Below are positions 21,101-33,600 of a DNA stretch of 64,000 bases, piece by piece. Made by a program: the position numbers and the translations under genes. The stretch is from Apostichopus japonicus (taxonomy: Eukaryota > Echinodermata > Holothuroidea > Aspidochirotida > Stichopodidae), in NCBI RefSeq assembly GCF_037975245.1, contig NC_092582.1:1200001-1264000 (forward strand), given 5' to 3'. How positions within the stretch are numbered: position 1 is the stretch's first letter; every line of letters starts with the position of its first letter. Under the pieces are notes generated by a model. The model was not told where the DNA came from and searched no databases. It saw only the letters and a program-made list of their open reading frames with translations.

Positions 21101-22270
21101 AATTTCTGGTTTTGGTACCCCCAGATCACCGGGAATGGCACTTCTCGGGCTTTAAACTGACCAACCATATGTACACTTTTGCCTGAGAACCAAGTTTTTT
21201 CCAAATACTTTTTTTCTCATCTATAACCTTTTTGAAGATTGTCACCAGTCACACATCATGTTCGACTTTATCACATATCCTGTGGATCATTGCTTTTGTA
21301 GGCGATTCTTCATCGCGGCCCACAATATCCGTCAGCCCCACTGTTCAGAATTTGAAAATTCACAATTCTCGTGAATAAATTCACTTCAAAACATACCCAT
21401 AATGTTGCACAAAATATGATCTATGGACAACCGATACAGAAAAACCTCCTTCAAACCCTAACAGACGGGTCAAAATTGCACGAGTATCATGAAGTATGAT
21501 GAAGAATGTTGGTTAGGGAATTTTCGAAAATTCAGACGGCTACTAAAAAATTTCGATGAAGGAAATAAAAATATAACAGATATTTCCGAAACCGAACACT
21601 ACACACATCGACAGTTTTGAGCATGGGCGCAGACCAGTCTTGGATAATGGTGGGGACGCGTGTCTGTTCTATGACACTATCTAAGCGGAGCGCGACCATG
21701 GGTTCGCGCGTAGCGTACGATCTTTTTGGGCAAATATACCTCCCAGATCGCCGGAAATAACACTTCCCAGAGCTAATGATGCTCCTAAACCTCCTTAAGT
21801 TTTAGATCTCATGGCTTAGAAATTTAGTTTGGAGAAATACATGGGCGTCTGCAGAAAGAAAATCAGGGGACAAATAATCCAAGTAGACTTTTGTATATAC
21901 GATGGGTCTGGGGTTCTTATCCCAGAAAACAAATATAGACTGCCGCAAATGCGATTTCCGTCCTATATATATTTAACAACTGTGGATAAAATACAATAAA
22001 ATGAGAACTGCTGCATGTCATTTGCACAATGCTGGATTAAACTGCGCCAAAGTTCAGTACAGGGGAACTTGAAATGCAGCTATTGGTCAAGACAAATTGG
22101 TGGGGACACGGTATATCATGTCCCAACTACTGAAAAAGTTGGTGGGGACGCGTCCCGCTGTCCTCACCAGGATCTGCGCCCATGGTTTGGAGGCTGTTTA
22201 TCTTGGAACACCATTTTCATGCTCACTGATATGATGTGATATCTGCTGTTTGCTTTACAAATTCGAATAA
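21101..22270. mobile_element. Older repeat element, copy 2
   Basis: It aligns with copy 1 (18199-20310) in the same orientation and is interrupted at 21622-22184. It also lies inside the hAT-like element 20812-22770. It gives the undisturbed sequence at the sites of the two copy-1 insertions. Confidence 0.75.
21622..22184. mobile_element. hAT-like non-autonomous transposon, 563 bp
   Basis: It starts CATGGGCGCAGA and ends TCTGCGCCCATG, exact inverted repeats. It is flanked by GTTTTGAG (21614-21621) and GTTTGGAG (22185-22192), an 8-bp duplication with one mismatch. The uninterrupted site GTTTTGAG is present in copy 1 at 20239-20246. Confidence 0.87.
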
Positions 22271-22777
22271 TTTTGTCACTGTTCCTCTATTTCTTCCCGT
22301 TTTCTTGCCGTATTTTCTACTCCATCCTTTTTTCCTTTTCTCTCTTTCTTCTTTTTCTTTTCCTTCCTTCATCTCGTTGAAGTGGCAAGTGTATACAGTT
22401 CCAAAGCTATTCAACAGTAACAAAACGTTATTTTGTGTATGTCTGTTGTGGGGTGAAGTTATCGCTATGAGCTACAAGTTACAATGCTCAAGGTGGGGGA
22501 AAGGGGCTAGAAATAATGTGTGGGTCAATTCTAAATCGGTTTTCGGTCGTTAATTGTTGATGTAGCCTACCAGGTAAAAGGTTGAAATGACTTTAACAAT
22601 TTCAAATTTAATAATTTGATTTATTATGCCATTTGGAGCACATAACATAGGCTATAACAGAACATTACTGGCAAAAACTAGGGGGGGGGGGGTTGATTGT
22701 GTGGGCCAACCCCCCTCTTCAAAAAGTGGGGGGATTAAAAAAACCCAACCCCCCTGTTTCTCCGCCACTGGCTATCA

Positions 22778-23060
22778 GCGCTGTTATTATAACTGTTCCT
22801 CTTTCTCTTCCCGAGGTCTTCGCGTTTATCTTTTACTCCCTCTTTTTCTCCTTTTTCTCTCTTTTTTCTTTTTCTTTTCCCTTCCTTCCTCTCCTCCTTT
22901 TCTTTTCCCCCCTCTTTTTCCCTTTTTTCTTCTCTTTTTTTCTCCTCTTTTCCTTACCGGGGGGGGGGGGGCGCCCCAACGCCCCCTGGATACGCGCCTG
23001 GACCCCCTTCCTCCACCTCCAAATGGCTGTGCCACTGAACTATATAGATCTAGATACATA
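22778..23060. other. Pyrimidine-rich tract and G-run in the transposon island
   Basis: Almost pure C/T from about 22796 to 22956, then a run of about 13 G and GGCGCCCC. It resembles the C/T-rich segment at 22280-22380 (shared TGTTCCTCT, CTTCCCG), so both probably derive from one repeat. Open frames across it are compositional. Confidence 0.6.
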
Positions 23061-24180
23061 TACTCGATCCACGACAGGGCTATGTTTTATTCTTCTTAAT
23101 TTTCGATAGAAGTAGAAATCTATACCGTACAGCTACTAAATTAAAGTAGTCCGCTGAAACACTGAAACTTCGACAGTTTATGAGGAGCTGTCGTTACCCT
23201 CTGTTACGCCAAACTAAATTACTTCGTGGCACCCCGACTTAGCAGTGTCACCCCATCTGGCTTGAGCAAATGTAACTTCTAACCATCTTACTGAACTATG
23301 AACGGTCTTCTTTATTGCAAAATTGGCCAACAGAAATTGTAATAAAATGACAATATTCCAATTGCTGGAACGTTAAAATGGTAGAAGGATTACCATTGAT
23401 TGTAATCCCACCATATCCTCTAAAACATTGATGACCCGATGAGAACACTGCTTTTTAAAGCGGCCTTTATAGAGTCATACTACAATTTACATCTCAACAT
23501 TTTTATTTCTGCGGTCGTTGACTCATCAACATGTTACTAATTTGCTATTCCCAAAACAAAGAGAGGCTATAATAAGCACATGAGCGCAAAATGCGACAAA
23601 GCAACAACAAGTAAGATTTATAAGATAAAATAGAAACAAATATTACCTTTCATGAATACTCAGAATTAGAAAACACAAATATAAGGGTTAAATTGAGACT
23701 ATGTGAATATAAGTCCCATATTTGTGGGTAATTAGTTATACTTTAATTGATGTTACTGCGTTCTAACGAAGAATTTTACCTTCGTGGATGAACAGCGATT
23801 ACCTTTCACTATGCAGCGATGTATCTGTGACTGTAAATATACACTGTATATTATCCAGAAACAGTGAATAAAGTTCCCATCCCCAAAGCATCTAAAATTG
23901 GTGACCTAGTTCAACTGCAGTTCGCACAACGTGAACGGTCTTCAGTGATATAAAATAGAGAACTTAGCAGCATTGGTTGGCATGACGAAAACCTATCCAA
24001 CCATGTCCACCTTTTTGTGAAGACACAAAGTTGATGTTAAAAGACTATGTCATGGTGTGTACGTATATCTGATTCTCTGAAAAACATGTAAGTTGATGTC
24101 TCGCTGATTTGAAGTCCGTCATAAGGTATTTTGTAAAACTCTTGAAGTAGATGAGAAGCATTATGCAATAGCCTAGTAAA
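23061..24180. other. Intergenic, nothing recognised
   Basis: AT-rich intergenic DNA without a recognisable gene, repeat array or transposon end. Confidence 0.5.
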
Positions 24181-24865
24181 TTGTCAAACGTTAACTAGCC
24201 TAGGCCTAGGCCTAAATGTATTCCAGGAATAAAGTTAAGCTTAATCTACGCCATTGCATTAAATCGTATATCTTGCACCGTACGGTGACTTTTTGACGTT
24301 AGGGTTTGCAAGATTGTAGTAGGATACTGTACGGAAGTGTACATGTATAGGTAGCATAACATAGTATTTAGCACACTCGTGTTATTTGGGTACATGTTAC
24401 TCCTTGAATTTCTGAGTGGGTAAGGTACTAAGGTCGGATATTGTACAGTATACGTCTCGTTCTGACCCACTTCACTCAAAGAAACTCGGCCTACGTTACT
24501 AGGCCCTATGGCTGTTAAAAAAGGTAGTTTGTTAGGGCTGACAAGTATTGACTTAAATAGTAATGTCAGTTGAGTTAGCCCTAACTTAATCTAGGCCTAG
24601 CATCACTTACTGACTTAGGCTTGACATAGCTTTTAATATTATAATATAGATAGGCCTATGCCTAAAGTCTTGTTAGGTTTAGGGGCCTAGGCCCCATGAA
24701 TTTTCCTTACAGTCCAGACATAAAAGTTAAAACATAGCATAGGCCTAACAGTAACAGTAGGCAACATGTTTATGCATTATGAATACCAACTTAACTTAAG
24801 ACATACAGTATGCCTAGGCTAGGCCTATTTGTAACTAGTCTGAACCAAGTACTTAGCACTACAGT
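24181..24865. repeat. AGGCCTA-rich intergenic stretch
   Basis: Scattered and tandem AGGCCTA/TAGGCCT words (for example CCTAGGCCTAGGCCTAA near 24199, with more to 24830). I recall such words as common in echinoderm genomes. No coding potential was seen. Confidence 0.6.
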
Positions 24866-24879
24866 AATGTTATTAGTGA

Positions 24880-26345
24880 AAAAAGTTTGCGTCCCAAGGA
24901 CGCAACCCCCCGAAAAATTTTGTGTCCCATAAAAAAAGCTTGCCTCCCAAATGAAAACCAATTAAACGTTTATTGTATGACCTACTGTTACTAATACTAG
25001 TGTAGTATCACAGCCTATACTTTGTGAATGTTATACACAATATAGGGCAGAAATGCTCAGTGCCTTAACTTCGCTATTTTCCAGGGGCGACCGGGGGCGC
25101 CCCTCCTTTTGACCACCCTGCCGTTTCAACCCATTTTTAGCCCCAGTCCCCCCTCCTTCATCCGTCCTTCTACTTCCCTACTCGCCAACTCCGTAGTAGT
25201 TCGTGCTTTGACCTTGCAGCGATTCCAACAAACAACTCTTTAAAAATCGCAGTACCTACAGTGTGCATATCTCTCGCTAAATTCCAGTTCACTGTACTAC
25301 TGCATGTACATGCCTGTTCGAGCTTCATTTTCAACTACACATGCGCAAATCCTTAAAATCTGATCCAACATTTATCCTGGCTCTTTGCAAGCAATAATCT
25401 ATACGAACATTACAGAAGGTCTATGTAAATAGTTTTTTATGCAATGTAGGTTAAAAAAAAAATCAGTTCAGTGTTTTAAAGTACAGTAGTTTACACAGGA
25501 ATGTTGGGCCAAAATAACATTTACTGAAGCACGTGGTTAATTGGACCGTGAAAATTTTTTGCAACAGAAACTACTGATGGTAAGAATGCACATTTTATAT
25601 TAGCAACTATTAATACAGAGAGAAGAAACATACTGTGAGCTGAAATATCCTGTTCAGGATCAGGGATGTTAGCATCCCACAAAATTCATAGATTGTCTCC
25701 ACTCATTAACATTTTCTGATCAAAACAATGATTCAAATATTACGAAGCCTCTTCGTTGTCAAAAGCTATACGTACTGTATGTGACAAGGCCTAACGTTAT
25801 GATATTGGAGTGCACACACATGATAGCCTATATATACCGCAAAAAGCTTCACTATCTCTACACAGGGGAAAGTAATTGTAAGTAATTGTTGTTAAACAAC
25901 ATACTCCGTGTTCACTGAGCACTACAGGTGCAAGAATTTTCACAGACAATGGATGGGGACTTATAACCAATCAAATCACGGGAATTTTGGAAAAGCATCA
26001 TTGTCTATTTTTAGCATGAAAATTTCCGTAATGGGGTGTTGTTAACCCTGTACCTTGTGGTTGATTGTTATGATGTATTTATTTTCAAACAAATTCAATG
26101 ATCTGTTGGAGTAGGAGAAATTTTGCTTCTTGTAAGAAGTTGTGGTCTTTTGAAAAGAAATAATGTTCATTCCAAAATGTGTTTTGACAGTTTTGTTATG
26201 TTTTCCGTTGACCTAGTTGTGAGTGTGTATACTTGGGGTTTGTTTCTCAAAAAAAAAGTTTGCGTCCCCGGGACGCAAGCAACTTGAAGATTTTGCGTCC
26301 CTGGCCAAAACATTGCGTCCGGGACGCAGAATCCTGCTTTCGTTA
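24880..26345. mobile_element. GCGTCC repeat element, intergenic copy
   Basis: It aligns in order and orientation with about 5147-6540 in the SNAPC4 intron, from ACAGTAATGTTATTAG to the GCGTCCGGGACGCAG end. Both ends carry palindromic GCGTCC...GGACGC sequence. This copy has an extra segment at about 25200-25530 and lacks the 225-bp MITE. No protein-coding frame was found. Confidence 0.75.
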
Positions 26346-27512
26346 CAATGCTGCACTAGCGGGCACCTGCTATAGACTGAGGCATAACTTAGGCCTAATC
26401 TACAGTAAGTTATGCTTACAAACCTCATGAAGGACAGAAAAAGTTAGGCCTCACAGTAGCCGAGGTCTACGCAAAACTTAGTTGCTTTACTTAGTTTGTA
26501 AATTTCAACTTGGCCATGTTGTGAAAGTGCTGCCATGTTGTGAAAGTGCTGCTAAATAATGTAATGACTTTTAACCATTATTTTCAAATGAAATGTCATA
26601 AATGTTTTGTGATGTAAATGTGAGGAAGAGCCAATAACTTTATGGTGTGTGCACAGTCTTGTAATGCTGGGTACAAATGATTTAACAATAATAGTATACT
26701 GTATACTGTACTTGGACACGTGGAAGCAACTTTCCTTGGTGATTTTTTCTCTCTATGGGTACGGAAGATGCAACAATGTTCTCAAAATGTAATCAGACTA
26801 ACACAATAATCTGGGTCCTACTTTTAGAAATAAAAATCAAGCTCTGATAGCCATTTTATGTACTGTATAGATCTACTGTAGCATGTTTTTAATAAAGAAT
26901 GACAAATTATGAGAGAACGTTTAAATTTCAGTATGTCACATTACAAAAGCATTGCTGATGTCACACTATACAAGGTCAGTATTTTCAAAACATAAGTTTG
27001 TAAACATAGAAAATCATTTATAAGTACATTCCTCTATTATTAGCAAAACCAATGATCCCATCAACTTAAAAATAAACCGTTGAGCTGTCAGAGTGCATAC
27101 TGTATATGATAGTCCTTAGTTCTTACAGTTTATGAAAGGCAATGAGCTCTAAATGGCATTTGCAATCAACAGCCAAGACACTGTACATATTCACATACGG
27201 TGTGCATAGTAATACATGTGTGTTCTTTGGCTCTTTACCTCTGCATCCCTAACCCCCTTCCCCCCCCCCCCCCAATAAAACAGGTTGGGCAAGAAAGGCC
27301 TGCACTATCCTGGCTGGATGAAATCTCAAATGTACTGTTTTTTTTAATTATTGGAAATAATTCAATTTTCATTGCTTACAGCTCCCTGTGACAATTTTAT
27401 GATCATGAGACAGAATTAACCTATGAAAGCTGGATCTGCAGGTGTCTGGACAGATGACGTGTTAGCAGCATTAAGGTAGAGTAGTGGTCAGGCGGTTTAA
27501 ACCAAGAAGACC
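26346..27512 (+). other. Upstream region and presumed 5' UTR of EVI5
   Basis: It contains a 20-bp duplication (CCATGTTGTGAAAGTGCTG, about 26515-26553) and a poly-C tract near 27258. No TATA-type promoter can be assigned with confidence. An in-frame TAA at 27498-27500 closes the frame before the EVI5 start codon. Confidence 0.5.
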
Positions 27513-27673
27513 ATGGCAGCAGCAGTAAAACTAGAGAAACACGGAAGAAGAGAATCAGAAGAAACAAAAGAGGGAACAGAGGAGGAGCAAACAACAACAA
27601 CAACAACATCCATCAAAAGTATCACTGGTTCAACAGAAGCCGAGCTACTGGCCAAGCTAGAGGCACAAAATAG
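27513..27673 (+). CDS. EVI5: EVI5 first coding exon
   Basis: The ATG has a good context (ACCATGG) and an in-frame TAA 15 bases upstream (27498-27500). It reads MAAAVKLEKHGRRESEETKE through ELLAKLEAQN plus AG. A run of six ACA threonine codons lies in the middle. The donor is ATAG|GTAAGA. Confidence 0.85.
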
Positions 27674-30600
27674 GTAAGAGACTGTGGAGTATACTTTATC
27701 TGATACAGGTACAGCACAAAGCTGCTAATAAGCAAAATATTGCAGTTGGTACACAATGTTTGTAAAACATGAATATTAGCTCATATTTTAACAAAAACTT
27801 TAGGGCACTTTAATAAGAAACAAATTCATAATCTGAAACTAAAATTTAGATTCAAAATATATTTACATCTCAAAATAAAACTTAAAACTAAAATACTACT
27901 CTAAAACTGGTCTACAAAATGTGACCATTGACATACAGTATTCACTGAGGCAGGCAGTGTTGCATCAGGTTTAGTGGTACAGTAGGGTTGGGCGATATTT
28001 GCTTTTTAATGTCACGATAAATAGTTCAAAAATTATCGTGATATTTCGATAATTACGATAATTTTTTCTTGTTGTTTTTAGTGTGTTCGCGAACACACTA
28101 AAAACAACTGCCGATTTCCCACCGGTGTTTTCGCGCAATAAACACACCGAGCATAATGGCGTGGGGTTCAGGGCCCGCCTTAGAGCCCCGTTGGAGTCAA
28201 GGGGTGGAACCCCATGTGGTGGTCCAGGGGCGAAGGCCCCCGGAAAAGTTAAGTATTTTTGCGTGTCTGGCGATAAAAAATTCGCAATTGAGGATTCAAA
28301 ATACTGACTAACTTTATGAATTTAAATTGTCACGAAACTGATGAAAGTTTTAAAATGACAAGTTAGAGTAGCTATATTATGTGATAAAATGAAAAGAGAA
28401 TTAATATGTCTTACAATCTTTATAAAGTTTAACTTACAAAACTGTCGATATTATGAAACAAACTACGTTCGGCAAAGCCCAGTTTCTAGACTGCCTAACA
28501 ATCAGTTTACAACTGCAGTGTTTAACCGTACTTAAATATCACGGTAGGCTACAATGTGCTTCAAATTTTCTCAGGTACAGTACCTTGCAAAACAACCCCC
28601 CTGTCTAACACCTGTTTGTTAACATTTTTGGCACGGTTCCAAAAAACTTTTCATGGAGTAAACTTTTTTGGCTCCACTCTAGAATTAATTAGGTCAGTCA
28701 GTAAAGGATCCGTAAAGTTATGCGAAATATTATCTTAGACGTTCAAGGAAAGTACAGTAGGTAAATATCCCCGTAACATTAAGGTAAGTAAAACACACCT
28801 CAAGCCAACCGACTCCTCCGCATGAACAAAACAATCTATTTCCCCTTATACACGAGGCACAGTCTATACCATACAGACATAGCACGATATCAAGGCCCCA
28901 ATAGCTACAGAATGGCCTTCTTTATGAAAGTAAACCGTGTAATTCCATGTTTTAGGCCACCAGGTGTGATTAACTTAACGCTAAATATTGTTTCCATGGC
29001 CTTGTAGAAATCGTCAACTTCGCAAAATACAATTAGTTGTGTTTTTGTTGTTACGTGAGATCCGTAACCGACGAAGTGGTTAGGCTATTTACTATACACT
29101 TAACTATGGTAGGATATTATTATTATTATTTTTTTGTGTGGAAATGCTAGAAAATACTTTCTTTCCCCCGCTTTACACCATATGTGGTCTTCTGGTTTAT
29201 TCATAAATGGGTGTACTAGAGCCTTGTTTACATGACACTTGTTGCATTTAGCACGATATGCCAGTTTCGCGTGATTTTTTCGAAAGTATTTTGCTCGATC
29301 TTTCGTAAAATTAGAAAGGTGTACCAACTTACTTTTCGTACACAATTGGTAATTTCTCTACTGATTTTCAGAGTTTTGTTCTCTATACAGTCAATGTTGT
29401 AAAGAACGGGTTTTTACGAAGTTCAAAAGTCAGTAAATGAAGTTGAGAAAATATTTCTTTTCAACTGTCTTAACCATGGAATGCTAGAATAACATTTACA
29501 CATAAAACGGAGAATTTTTTTTTCTACATCTGTTTCAAATTTCTTTCACAAGAAATTATCGTCATTTGTTCAATCCTCAAAAAATATCGTCTTGAAAAAA
29601 AATTATCGCGATAATAATAGTTTTCGATATATCGCCCAACCCTAGTGTACAGCTGTAGCTCGTTAATTTACATTTATTCAATATCAGGTCAGATTAACTC
29701 AAATCACTCCAGCAGTGTTCTATAAAGTTTGTCTTAATGTCATCCAAAATTGAGTTGGTATGCAGGTGCCAATAGTTTATGCCAAGAATGGCTTCAGAAG
29801 CAAATCTTGTAATTCGCTGCCCTCTTTAAGAGTGTGTGGGAGGTCAAGGCAAAGTCAAAGTTACATTTACTTTGCCAAGAAAAACAAACTGAAAATGCTT
29901 CTCAAAATTGTAAACATCTTTTGTGATGTTACGTTACCTCAAATGAGCAAAACAGTGTAGGTTCAAGGGTCTCTGGTATTTGGAGAACTACTGCATAGTT
30001 TCTGACTTTCAAGTAGAGCTAGATACTTTACAAACAGTACTTGTAAGCTTTAGTCATGACATGCTGTTGCTTCTCTTATAACCTCTGACATTACAACATC
30101 CAGAACTTGTTATTGTGATTCAATTTTCATGGGCTCTTTCATTACCTTCAAATGCTATTGACGGGGTTTTTCCCTCCTAAAACAAATTTGGAACATTTGT
30201 GTTTCACTTATATTGTTTTTTCTTGTCATACACAAAGTTACATTGATACATTGATAGTCTTTATGAATTTGATTTCCATTTGTTTTGCATTACCTGCCAA
30301 ATAATGTGTGCATTCAAGTTTGTTTTCATTTTATTTAATATTTGAAATGATGAATAACAAGGCGGTGGGGGTTGAGAACTGACCAAACAAGGAACCTTAA
30401 TGAAAAAAGTACCTGATACTGTAGTAGGCCTGAGTCGGGTAGCAAAAAATCGGAACCGGGTACAGTACCTGTTATCATTAACCGGTCAGATAACGTGAAC
30501 CTTAAACTTTGAACCTAATGTGGAAAAATATCGCGGAACTACTGTAGCCAAACACAATGTAGAATGTACATAAATGGCAGATCACTATGCCACCTTACAT

Positions 30601-33600
30601 TACACCTCCCAATTACAGTATACGATACTCCAGTTGTTATGAACAATGGAATTTCATGTTTTGATGTAGAAATAATAATGCAGGGTTGCAAGATTCCTGC
30701 AACTTGATTTCAAATCCTGCATGTCAAAAGTTGCCAAGACCGGATTTCTGGTAATAAATTTCAGCTCTCAACTTGAATTTAACAGACATTATGGATGTGA
30801 ACGTGTAGAGATTCATCGCTAAACAATCACATTTGGAATAAACATTAGTTAAAAAGCCACTTGCAATATTTTTGTTTAATTATCCCGTCCATATTCCATC
30901 TTAACATCCCGTAAATTTCCTTGCCAGTCTTTCCTTCATGAAATAAATGAATGTAAAAATAATAATTTTGAGAATTTCAATATTTACACATCACAAAAGT
31001 ATACAGTAGCTACAACCATGAGAGAAAAGCACTTGCTATGGACTACCAGAGCTATCTGCTTAATGAAACAAAGACACGTGCACTGGACAAACATTGTTTG
31101 CGTAAAATCCCCACAAATCTCTGACCACATGGTAGCCTAAAATCACAAAGAGTCAACATGGAAATGTAGCCTTATAACCATCTGTTTATTCGCTCAAATT
31201 GTGGCGCAGTTAGCTCGCACTAAAACTATTAGCTGAATACTTTCGTTATTGCTGCTATCTTCAACCACATGGTAGCCTAACACCACACTAAGTCAAGGTG
31301 GAATCTAGACTAACGATCTGTTTATTCAGTCAAATTGTGAAGCGGTTAGCTGGAACTAAAATATCCATGGAATACTTTCATAATTGCTAGGTTTCAATTT
31401 TGAGTAGTTTTCACCGGTATAATATTTTCATTTTCAGTGTTGAGTAATTTTATCCACACATGAAAAAGAATCATTAAGAAAAGCTAAAATTTGAAATAGA
31501 AAGTAATTAAAACAACCATCTACACTAAAAGAAAGTTATTTCATGAAATTAATCTTCTGTACAGTATTTGCCTGTCTTGATTAATTAATCAAATCATGCA
31601 GACCTACAATACAGAATTATTGAAATCTCTGAAAGTATCGCGTAGTGGTTACGCGATTTATTCCACCACAGATTGGGTAACTGTTTGTGCATTTTTGATT
31701 CGGGTACCCGAATGTTTGGTTGGGTACCCACTACCCAGGTACCTGGATACCCGACTCAGGCCTACCTGATAGGAGAAAGCCATTGAACAATATCTGTCCA
31801 TCAAGAAAGCAGCAATCCTTTCCTGTTTGTGCTCATGTACTACCATAAATCTTCACTGGTGCTGATGTTAGAGACTGAACAGTAACTAACTCCAACCATC
31901 ACAAATTCAAACCAGGATATTAAATATCATCTTTTGTGTCTTTGCAATTGAATCGTTGCCTCTTTGAGAGTATCAAGATCGTTGTAAGTGATATGAATGT
32001 AAAGAGCAATTTAAATTGTTATGCTTTTGGTAAGTTTTGATAGAGCAATGTACAGTATACTACTAGTGTGTAAACTTAAGTTGCCATAATGGTGATTTGA
32101 ACAGGTCTGCAACGACAGTCCCGAATACATTAGGCCTACAGTACTGTGTTCTTCCCACTGAGCTATTCAGATCTAACACAATTCCATTATAAACCATTTC
32201 CTTGCTTTCTCTAATATTATAAACCATTTCCTTACACTCTCCATTATAAACCATTTCCTTGCTTTCTCTAATATAAACCATTTCCTTGCTTTCTCTAATA
32301 TTATAAACCATTTCCTTACACTCTCCAATATAAACCATTTCCTTGCTTTCTCTAATATTATAAACCATTTCCTTGCTGAGGACTGTGTCAGCAGCTGCAT
32401 GCATACTGTGTAGGCCAATTGTTGCAAACATTTTGATATTTCCCATAAATATATATTGATTGTTGTTCACCTTCACAAACATCCTGATATATTGTAAGAT
32501 GTCCACTAACCAACTCTGCAAACTCCAGTCACAGTGAGCAGTCCCACTTCACAAATGATGTAACATCTCTACGTCAAATATCAGTGTTAGTTAGATACAA
32601 ATTTGATCTTGAGGTTGACAATCTTTTTAGGACTTTATATTAAAATGAAAAATAACACTTCAAAATATCACAACAGATACTGTACAAAGCAAACTTATCA
32701 CATCATCTCGCATTTACTCAACTGAACTCACTGAACTCAAGCACACTAAAAGTACTAATTGATTATGTTAATTTTTTATTGCCAACAAAATGTGTGATAC
32801 ATGGCATGGTTTATTATTAAAGTTACCTTGGTTTTATCTGTAATTTGCCTTGATTTATGTTCGTGACCGTCAGTTAATATGTTTTGATCCTTTTGGGTGG
32901 TTTGGCAATGTTATCTGGAGAACAAACTCATATGGATACTGTATGCCATGCTGTACAAGCATTCATAACACCTTAGTTTCATTCATTATCCAATTCTACA
33001 CAGAATATAGCAGGGAAGGTATTTCTACGTAAACTCTTAAAGTATTAAACAGAGTATACTGGAAAATTAAGCAACTTATATTTCAAAGTCCAAAGAATAA
33101 TTAAGTAGTTCATTAGTAATGGTCTGATGGGACAGTACTGTACTGTATTTATTTTATTCTTCGAGTCAATTTGTCTTGATCCTCCCCCCCCCCCCACGCC
33201 CCTAATATGATGGAAACTAAGACTCAGTTGGACAAATAAAATCAGTATACATCATTACTGTATGTGGACTTAACTGCACCATTTGATTCACGTAATCAAA
33301 AAGAATGACTTGTAGCATTCTAGCAGAAGCAACAGTTTTGCAGTACTACTGTATCACCCATACATTTAAATATTTACTAGAACAATGATGACAGTACTTA
33401 CTACAGTTTACATGTTATCAAATTTCAGCTCTGTTTTTCTAGAGCTATCAACTTTCTGACATCACTAAAACGTCTTTGCATTTTCGTTTCATATCTGGCT
33501 TTTCCCAAAACTATTACCTTTTTACATTGATATTAAAAATACCACTTGAGATTGCCATTGTTGTCCTAAATAATCAAACCTTACAGCCAAGTTAAGTGGC

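Larger units (their letters stand above)
20812..22770. mobile_element. hAT-like element, 1.96 kb, with perfect target duplication
   Basis: It starts CAGTGGCGGAGA and ends TCTCCGCCACTG, exact inverted repeats of 12 bp. The flanks are a perfect 8-bp duplication GCTATCAG (20804-20811 and 22771-22778). It contains copy 2 of the older repeat and a smaller hAT-like insertion, plus G-runs near both ends (20840-20851 and 22680-22693). No transposase frame was found, so it is non-autonomous. Confidence 0.9.

Noticed and set aside
22626-23109. Two long frames rich in serine, proline, leucine and phenylalanine
   Set aside because: Produced by the pyrimidine-rich tract and the end of a hAT-like element; they cross an element boundary at 22770.
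32063-32521. Minus-strand frame with KEMVYNIRES repeats
   Set aside because: Translation of a seven-unit minisatellite in EVI5 intron 1; no start context or homology.
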